Shown here piece after piece: positions 5,825-9,980 of a stretch of 9,980 nucleotides of DNA. Each line of letters opens with the position of its first letter. The first letter of the stretch is position 1. The DNA lies in contig JAKAJA010000043.1 in assembly GCA_021814085.1 (NCBI GenBank), forward strand, positions 1-9,980. The letters are read 5' to 3'. The DNA is from Acidobacteriota bacterium (GTDB lineage: Bacteria > Acidobacteriota > UBA4820 > DSQY01). Under the pieces are notes generated by a model. That model was given only the letters and a program-made list of their open reading frames with translations. It was not told the DNA's origin and searched no databases. The position numbers and the translations under genes are program-made.

Positions 5825-7495
5825 CTATCCCAGGTACTCCCGGGCGTCCTGCGCGTCCAGCAGACCTTCTTTTGCAAGCCCCAGGAGCCGCTGGGCGAGG
5901 GGCATCCCGCCGGTGTTCTCCACGGCCCGCCTCAGATCCTCGGCCTTGGGCTCATCGGAGAGGAGGGCGCGGGCGCCTTCGGTCATGGGGAGCCACTCGA
6001 GCACCTCGGTGGTGGGCAGGGACTCCCACCGCAGACAGTACTCGCAGCCCTGCCGCGTGTAGAGGGTCAGGGGCATGCCATCTCGCCCCGTTATCTCCGT
6101 TGGCAGCTTGCAGTAGGGGCAGAGCTGGGCCACGGAGGCCACCGTGAGGATGCCCTTCAGCACGCCGGCCCGGAGGGGAGACCGGAACTGGTTCCGCAGC
6201 AGCCAGCGGAGGGCGGAGACGGCATCGGGCTGGTGGAGGACGCCCAGGACCCGCGTGTGAGAGGCGGCAAGGAGCGCGAGCTCCATGGAGCGGCGCTCTT
6301 TGATGGGGAAGCAGGAGAAGAGGGCCGGCTCCTGCTTGAGGGCGAGGGTGATGAGCTCGGGCCAGGTGGCCTCCCGCTCCCGCGAGACCTCCATCTGGGA
6401 CGCGCCTTCCACGGCCAGGAGGGAGTACTCTTCGAGGGCGACCGTGGGTTTGAAGATGCGGGCGAGGCGGTCCAGCAGGGTGTAGTAGACCTCGCTGATG
6501 CCGGGCCCCGGGGCTCCCGTGAGAAGGACGAGGCCGCTACCCGCGGCGAACGCGTCCTGGATTCCCTCCCTCTCCGCGGGCCCGAGCTGCTCCATGAGGC
6601 GCTGCCACTCGCGCGCCAGGACCTTCTCGTCGTAGAGCGTGAGAGTGTACCGGTTGCCCTGGAGGGTGGAGAGCTGCTTCACGTGGAGGGTGAGGAACCG
6701 GCCCTCCACCTGGAGGCGCACGCGGCCCTCCTGGCGGGGGCTCACCCGGCGGTCCTTGAGCCGCGCGAGCTCGATGAGAAGGGCGTCCATCTCCTGCCGC
6801 TTCTGCGGCGAGAGGGCGAACCGGTCCTCCACGTTGTCGGAGCCCTTGAAGGCGATCCGGAGGGCCTGCTCGTCGGGCTTGATGAAGACCGTGCGCGACC
6901 CGTTGCGTATGGCTTCGGCGAGGACCGTCCGCAGCCACTCGGCGGCGGACGAGTCGGGCTTGAGGGCCGACCAGTGGATGGGCCGGATGCGCTTGCTCTG
7001 GAGGGCGAGGACAAAGAGGTGGTCACCCGCGATGTTGCGCACGACCCCCGGGTCCTTGGCCACGCCGTAGAACTGCTCCAGGGCCCGGATGACGGTCTCC
7101 CTGGGGCATACTACGGGGTCGATGGTGAGCCCCGTGAGCTCCTCGAGGGCGGGGATGATGGAGGGGTTGTCCAGGTCCGCGATGGCCACCGTCAGCAGGG
7201 AGCCGTTCTTCTCCACGGGGACGACCTGGTAGAACTGGGCGAGGTTGCCGGGGATGAGGTCGATCACCGTCGGGTCCTTGACCCACTGCGGCAGATCGTA
7301 GGGGATGAGCCCCATGGAGTCGCGCATGAACTGGCTGAGGCGTTGGACGTTGACGTAGCCGAGGCGGATGAGGTGGTAGCCCAGGCGTCCGCCCGTGTGC
7401 TTCTGAGCATCCAGCGCCTTGGTGAGCTGTGTCTCCGTGAGGATGCCCTCCCGCAGGAGGAGTTCACCCATCACGGGCCGACTGTCTGCGCTCAT
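5825..7495 (-). CDS. PilB/GspE-family protein with degenerate ATPase motifs (probable pseudo-ATPase)
   Basis: 556 residues, the usual length for PilB/GspE assembly ATPases of type IV pili and type II secretion. The N-terminus has an MshEN-like region: MGELLLREGIL (9-19) and RLGYHLIRLGYV (37-48), the kind that binds cyclic di-GMP in some members. The ATPase half is recognisable by RFLTLHVKQLSTLQGNRYTL (266-285), the conserved histidine H421 in VLHQPDA, and a four-cysteine zinc motif, CPYC 459-462 and CEYC 484-487. The Walker A loop reads GAPGPGIS (327-334), with I333 where the essential lysine belongs and S334 at the Thr position. The Walker B region (about 386-402) lacks the usual Asp-Asp/Glu pattern, reading EPALFSCF. 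ATP hydrolysis is therefore unlikely; a regulatory or structural role is inferred. The ATG has AAGGAG seven bases upstream and follows the exported-protein gene by 22 bases. No pilin or secretin gene is nearby. Confidence 0.88.
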   Translation of the reverse strand: MSADSRPVMGELLLREGILTETQLTKALDAQKHTGGRLGYHLIRLGYVNVQRLSQFMRDSMGLIPYDLPQWVKDPTVIDLIPGNLAQFYQVVPVEKNGSLLTVAIADLDNPSIIPALEELTGLTIDPVVCPRETVIRALEQFYGVAKDPGVVRNIAGDHLFVLALQSKRIRPIHWSALKPDSSAAEWLRTVLAEAIRNGSRTVFIKPDEQALRIAFKGSDNVEDRFALSPQKRQEMDALLIELARLKDRRVSPRQEGRVRLQVEGRFLTLHVKQLSTLQGNRYTLTLYDEKVLAREWQRLMEQLGPAEREGIQDAFAAGSGLVLLTGAPGPGISEVYYTLLDRLARIFKPTVALEEYSLLAVEGASQMEVSREREATWPELITLALKQEPALFSCFPIKERRSMELALLAASHTRVLGVLHQPDAVSALRWLLRNQFRSPLRAGVLKGILTVASVAQLCPYCKLPTEITGRDGMPLTLYTRQGCEYCLRWESLPTTEVLEWLPMTEGARALLSDEPKAEDLRRAVENTGGMPLAQRLLGLAKEGLLDAQDAREYLG

Positions 7496-7517
7496 CCCCC
7501 GTCTCCTTGCCCGCCGA

Positions 7518-7967
7518 TCACATGTTTCCGTATTTCACCTTCAACCACTTGGCGTGGGTCTGTTCCTCGGGCCAGGCCTGCTCCGGGCCACCGTCGATGG
7601 AGATGGTGCCGCGCCCCTGGAGCCAAACCTTGCCGTCGCCTTTCGCATCGAGGGCCAAGTTCCAACCCCTGATCTGGAGGTGCTGCCCGGTGCCGATGCT
7701 GTGGATGCTCCCTTCGAAGTGCCTGTATTCGGCGCCGTCCGCCGTCACCGTCTTTTCGCCCCAGGTCCCGTCGATCTTGATCTGGAGGTTGGAGAGGTTG
7801 TCCAGCATCAGGGTTCCCTTTCCCGAGAGGTCCACGGTGCCATGCCCCCACACCTTGATCCAGCCGAACTCGCCCTTGGCCTTGGCGGTATGGGGCCCGC
7901 CCTTGGCCATGGGCACGAGGGCGGCGGTGAAGAGGATGCAGAGGGCGGTCGCGGCGAATCGTCTCAT
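7518..7967 (-). CDS. Small exported Gly-rich beta protein of unknown function
   Basis: 149 residues. Residues 1-23 form a Sec-type signal peptide: RR at 2-3, a hydrophobic core ATALCILFTAALV (6-18), and a likely cut near residue 22-24. C10 is not in a lipobox, so it is probably a periplasmic or secreted protein rather than a lipoprotein. The mature part is made of short strands with repeated G-x-G steps: GHGTVDLSGKGTL (41-53), GDGKVWLQGRGTISIDGG (110-127). I do not recognise a named family. It has the look of the Gly-x-Gly beta proteins found as hypotheticals near envelope genes. The ATG at 7967 has GGAGG six bases upstream and overlaps the CoA-binding gene stop by four bases (ATGA), so the two are probably coupled. 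It ends 22 bases before the PilB-like start. Confidence 0.85.
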   Translation of the reverse strand: MRRFAATALCILFTAALVPMAKGGPHTAKAKGEFGWIKVWGHGTVDLSGKGTLMLDNLSNLQIKIDGTWGEKTVTADGAEYRHFEGSIHSIGTGQHLQIRGWNLALDAKGDGKVWLQGRGTISIDGGPEQAWPEEQTHAKWLKVKYGNM

Positions 7968-8368
7968 GGGTGTCCTCCGTATGTCATGAGCACTTTCTTG
8001 ATGCAAAGGTCCTGGATGACGAGGAGGCCCGCCGCTTCGGCCCTGGCCGCCGCCTCGGGATGGGTGACCCCCTCCTGCATCCATAGGGCACGGGCGCCCG
8101 TGGCGATGGCCTCGTCGGCGATGGGAGGCACTGCCTCGGGGCTCCGGAAGACGTCCACGATGTCCACCGGTTTCCCGTAGTCCGACAGGCTCGGGTAGCA
8201 CGTTTCGCCCAAGACCTCCTTGAGGCCCGGGTTAACGGGGACGATGGTGTATCCCTGTTCCTGAAGGTAGGCGGCGACCTCGTGGCTCGCGCGCTCGGGC
8301 TTGTTCGATATGCCGACCACGGCAATAACCTTCGCCTCCCTCAGGAGGGCCAGCATCTTCTGGTCCAA
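7964..8368 (-). CDS. CoA-binding domain protein (YccU-like)
   Basis: 134 residues forming one Rossmann-type CoA-binding domain, the full length of this stand-alone family. Seen: IAVVGISNKPERAS (15-28) as the glycine-loop/nucleotide segment, VPVNPG (43-48), DIVDVFRSPE (69-78), WMQEGV (96-101) and a C-terminal QDLCIKK (119-125) with the conserved cysteine C122. Members bind CoA or acyl-CoA; their physiological role is poorly known. The start is TTG at 8368 because a perfect AGGAGG stands five bases upstream; an in-frame ATG at residue 5 would be 17 bases away. It is the first gene of a three-gene unit with the exported protein (four-base overlap) and the PilB-like protein. Confidence 0.92.
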   Translation of the reverse strand: MDQKMLALLREAKVIAVVGISNKPERASHEVAAYLQEQGYTIVPVNPGLKEVLGETCYPSLSDYGKPVDIVDVFRSPEAVPPIADEAIATGARALWMQEGVTHPEAAARAEAAGLLVIQDLCIKKVLMTYGGHP

Positions 8369-8373
8369 GTTGA

Positions 8374-8379
8374 CCTCCT
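8374..8379 (-). promoter_or_regulatory. Ribosome binding site that fixes the TTG start of the CoA-binding gene
   Basis: AGGAGG on the minus strand, five bases before TTG (8366-8368). It rules out the ATG four codons later. Confidence 0.85.
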
Positions 8380-8385
8380 TTCGCT

Positions 8386-8391
8386 ATTGTA
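8386..8391 (-). promoter_or_regulatory. Possible -10 box of the CoA-binding operon
   Basis: TACAAT on the minus strand matches five of six consensus bases. No good -35 is at 16-18 bp; TTGATC lies only 12 bp upstream. If it is used, the transcript would start almost on the AGGAGG, as at the carboxyltransferase promoter. Confidence 0.35.
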
Positions 8392-8455
8392 GCGGCACTT
8401 CGCGATCAAGGGAAGACGCCCCCACGCGCCAGCTTTGTTTCTTTCACCTCCCATT

Positions 8456-8527
8456 CGTGGTCTCGTGGGCTCGCGGGCTCTTGGACCCGTGGGCTCTTGG
8501 ACCCGTGGGCTCGTGGACCCGTGGGCT
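8456..8527 (+). repeat. 8-bp tandem repeat array 1 (CGTGGGCT), nine units
   Basis: Nine contiguous octamers. In order: CGTGGTCT, CGTGGGCT, CGCGGGCT, CTTGGACC, CGTGGGCT, CTTGGACC, CGTGGGCT, CGTGGACC, CGTGGGCT. From unit 4 onward units alternate as a 16-bp higher-order repeat. The array ends exactly where the stop codon of the small CxxC gene begins (8528-8530). It is preceded on the plus strand by a T-rich lead-in at 8432-8448 that is closely repeated before array 2. Confidence 0.92.
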
Positions 8528-8695
8528 CTACTTCCTCTCCGGGTGCACGAGGCGGGGCAGACACCGCGGGCAGACGAACGCCTCGCCGCCTTGGTAGCGC
8601 AGGGTTATGAGGGGGATTTTGTCTTCCGTGGCAGAGCAAAACATGCAGGCGGGATGCTCTTGCCCGGACTCATTGCCGGCGCGCGGTTCGTTCAT
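8528..8695 (-). CDS. Small double-CxxC (zinc-ribbon-like) protein, 55 residues
   Basis: A short gene that is easily missed. The ATG at 8695 has a perfect AGGAGG five bases upstream (8701-8706) and the frame ends at TAG 8528-8530. The 55-residue product has two cysteine pairs, CMFC (17-20) and CPRC (42-45), 21 residues apart, ending CLPRLVHPERK. Four cysteines in this layout suggest one structural zinc site, as in zinc ribbons. Between them lies IPLITLRYQGGEAFV, which could be the usual beta hairpin. I recall similar uncharacterised short proteins but cannot name a family. It is flanked by the 8-bp arrays. No promoter is obvious, and it might be read with the YwiC-like gene 87 bases upstream. 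Confidence 0.8.
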   Translation of the reverse strand: MNEPRAGNESGQEHPACMFCSATEDKIPLITLRYQGGEAFVCPRCLPRLVHPERK

Positions 8696-8700
8696 GTGGT

Positions 8701-8706
8701 CCTCCT
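8701..8706 (-). promoter_or_regulatory. Ribosome binding site of the small CxxC gene
   Basis: A perfect AGGAGG on the minus strand, five bases before the ATG at 8693-8695. It is the main evidence, with the cysteine pairs, that this short frame is translated. Confidence 0.8.
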
Positions 8707-8726
8707 GTTGTCCTTTGCTTTAGTTT

Positions 8727-8774
8727 CTTGACCCCGTGGGCTCGTGGGCTCCTGGGCTCCTGGGCTCGTGGGCG
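8727..8774 (+). repeat. 8-bp tandem repeat array 2 (CGTGGGCT family), five to six units
   Basis: CTTGACCC (8727-8734, a near copy of the CTTGGACC unit), then CGTGGGCT, CGTGGGCT, CCTGGGCT, CCTGGGCT and CGTGGGCG. Same unit and phase as array 1, in the same orientation, about 200 bp away on the other side of the small CxxC gene. It occupies the gap after the YwiC-like stop (8783-8785). The lead-in GCTTTAGTTTCTTGACC (8717-8733) matches the one before array 1 closely. Confidence 0.88.
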
Positions 8775-8782
8775 CAATCTCC

Positions 8783-9532
8783 TCACGGGATGGGCCGCCA
8801 GGCGAGCGCCATGAGGAGCGCCGCCACGGCATATCGTGTCGCGAAGAAGATCCCGAGGGTGCGCACCTTCCACTCGGGGAGCGCCCGGGCTGCCCACAGG
8901 TCACCGAGGAAGATGGAAGCCCCCGCCAGGCCCCAGGGCGCCATGGGGCCCGCGAGTCCGAGACAGCCCCAGAGGACCAGCCCGGCCAGGGCGGCGCCCG
9001 AGGTGGCCAGCCTCATGGCGAGGGAAGGATCCTTGCGGGCGCGGGCGCGAAGGACGCCCGGCAGGAAGAGGGTTCCCAGGGCGGCCCAAGCCCAGGCCCC
9101 GTCTGCAATGGCCTCCGGCCTGGTCGCGGCGAGGGCGAGGGATCCCCCCATGGCGACGAGGAGGGCCCCGGCGACTTCCACGGCGAGGGCGCGGGTCCAC
9201 CGGGGCGAGGCGGCGAATAATAAGTGCAGGACGGCGAAGGGAACCAGGAGAAGGGCGGCGACACCGAAGGGAAGCGGGGCCGCCATGGCCGCGGGCAGAG
9301 CGAATGCTCCGCCAGCGGCGCCAAAGAAAAGGAGCATGCCGTAACCGCTCCCGGAGCGCCGGGCCTTTTGCGCCAGTCCCTTGGCCCCCGTCAGGAAGAC
9401 GGCCGACGGCAGGAGGAGCCACGAGGCCAGATGGGCCGGCCAGGCCAGGACGAGGCCGGCGCCCAGGCTCGTGAGGGCCATGGCCCATGCCCCGTGCTCG
9501 CCCCAGATTCCACGGAGAGACGTCTTTGCCAA
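8783..9532 (-). CDS. YwiC-like integral membrane protein
   Basis: 249 residues, mostly hydrophobic, with about eight or nine membrane segments (roughly 17-31, 34-52, 66-84, 88-107, 113-137, 145-162, 175-195, 197-212, 226-245). The N-terminal GEHGAWAM (11-18) is the signature of the YwiC-like family, whose function is unknown. The start is TTG at 9532. It is the codon directly after the TGA of the upstream kinase, in the same frame, with a modest AGGGGA five bases upstream. The first ATG lies after the EHGAWA motif and would remove it, so TTG is preferred. Being adjacent to the kinase suggests co-transcription. A transport role is plausible but not shown. Confidence 0.8.
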   Translation of the reverse strand: MAKTSLRGIWGEHGAWAMALTSLGAGLVLAWPAHLASWLLLPSAVFLTGAKGLAQKARRSGSGYGMLLFFGAAGGAFALPAAMAAPLPFGVAALLLVPFAVLHLLFAASPRWTRALAVEVAGALLVAMGGSLALAATRPEAIADGAWAWAALGTLFLPGVLRARARKDPSLAMRLATSGAALAGLVLWGCLGLAGPMAPWGLAGASIFLGDLWAARALPEWKVRTLGIFFATRYAVAALLMALAWRPIP

Positions 9533-9980
9533 TCAGTTCCCCTGCTCGGTGCCGGGCAGGGTGATGGAGAACGTGCTGCCCACCCCTATGGTGCTCTCCA
9601 CGGAGACGTCGCCGCCCAGACGGTTCACGGCGTGCTTCACGATGGAGAGGCCGAGCCCCGTCCCACCCTTCTCGCGCGACCGGTGCGGGTCCACCCGGTA
9701 GAAGCGCTCGAAGATTCGGGGAAGATGGGTCCCCGGGATGCCTTCCCCGGTGTCCTGGACCCTGATGGCGACTGGCCCTCCCGCTCCCGTGGCGCGTATG
9801 GTGACCCGCCCGCCCGGTTTGTTGTAACGGATGGCGTTCTCCGCGATATTCCGAAGGGCCACCTCCAGGAGGAGGGGATCGGTGCGGAGGTGCAGGCCGG
9901 ATGGGACTTCCACTTCAAGCGTGACGGCCGCCGCCTCTGCCGCGGGCCTCAACTGGCCCACGAGGTCCTCGCACAGGCGA
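9533..9980 (-). CDS. Sensor histidine kinase, PhoR-like (partial, N-terminus outside window)
   Basis: The last 148 residues of a histidine kinase; the gene enters from the right edge, so its sensor domains and phosphoacceptor histidine are not visible. The GHKL ATPase domain is complete: N-box ALRNIAENAIRYN, G1 DTGEGI, F-box IFERFYRVD, and G2 GGTGLGLSIVKHAV. The REKGGTGLGLSIVKHAV style is typical of PhoR/BaeS-type kinases. It stops at TGA 9533-9535, immediately followed in frame by the TTG of the membrane-protein gene. Its response regulator would be expected upstream, beyond 9980. Confidence 0.92.
   Translation of the reverse strand, partial: RLCEDLVGQLRPAAEAAAVTLEVEVPSGLHLRTDPLLLEVALRNIAENAIRYNKPGGRVTIRATGAGGPVAIRVQDTGEGIPGTHLPRIFERFYRVDPHRSREKGGTGLGLSIVKHAVNRLGGDVSVESTIGVGSTFSITLPGTEQGN

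Noticed and set aside
5813..7672. 619-codon plus-strand open frame
   Set aside because: It is antisense to the PilB-like gene, rich in Gly, Glu, Arg and Leu without motifs; the minus-strand frame has family signatures and a ribosome site.
8456..8774. CRISPR array
   Set aside because: Units are 8 bp and contiguous with no spacers, and no cas gene is nearby.
9533..9535. Selenocysteine at TGA joining kinase and membrane protein
   Set aside because: The kinase ends normally after its ATPase domain, and no selenocysteine-type context or hairpin directly after the codon is evident.

Overview
This is a GC-rich bacterial window of 9,980 bases. Every gene I can support lies on the minus strand, so it reads from right to left as a series of short operons. 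The gene content is an NtrB-like multi-PAS kinase, leucine/acyl-CoA catabolism, a PilB/GspE-like protein and a small CxxC protein, with strong AGGAGG ribosome sites and frequent TTG starts. This suggests a free-living Gram-negative such as an acidobacterium or a deltaproteobacterium-related lineage. That placement is inference; no marker gene fixes it.

Layout in transcription order, from high to low coordinates. (1) 9980-9533 is the 3' part of a PhoR-like histidine kinase. It is followed with no gap by a TTG-started YwiC-like membrane protein (9532-8783). (2) 8774-8369 holds a 55-residue double-CxxC protein (8695-8528) with an 8-bp tandem repeat array on each side. (3) 8368-5825 looks like one operon: a CoA-binding-fold protein (TTG start), a small exported Gly-rich protein overlapping it by 4 nt, and a full-length PilB/GspE homologue whose Walker A lysine is missing. 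(4) 5761-5369 is a single-gene unit for an HU-family DNA-binding protein. It has a near-consensus sigma-70 promoter, a strong hairpin after the stop, and a six-residue insertion in the second helix. (5) 5183-1 looks like one long unit: a promoter, an acyl-CoA carboxylase carboxyltransferase subunit (TTG start), a 133-bp spacer with two oppositely oriented 7-bp repeat arrays, a LiuC-like enoyl-CoA hydratase, a cytoplasmic three-PAS histidine kinase overlapping it by 16 nt, and the N-terminus of a response regulator overlapping the kinase by 1 nt.

Together, the left half joins a carboxylase/hydratase pair typical of branched-chain acyl-CoA breakdown to a kinase and regulator by overlapping genes, which hints that the two-component system controls or senses this metabolism. 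The most unusual items are the 7-bp and 8-bp repeat arrays confined to gene gaps, the pseudo-ATPase-like PilB homologue, and the HU insertion. No rRNA, tRNA, CRISPR array, IS element or plus-strand gene was found. The largest gap without a gene is 280 bases (5134-5413) and is described below.
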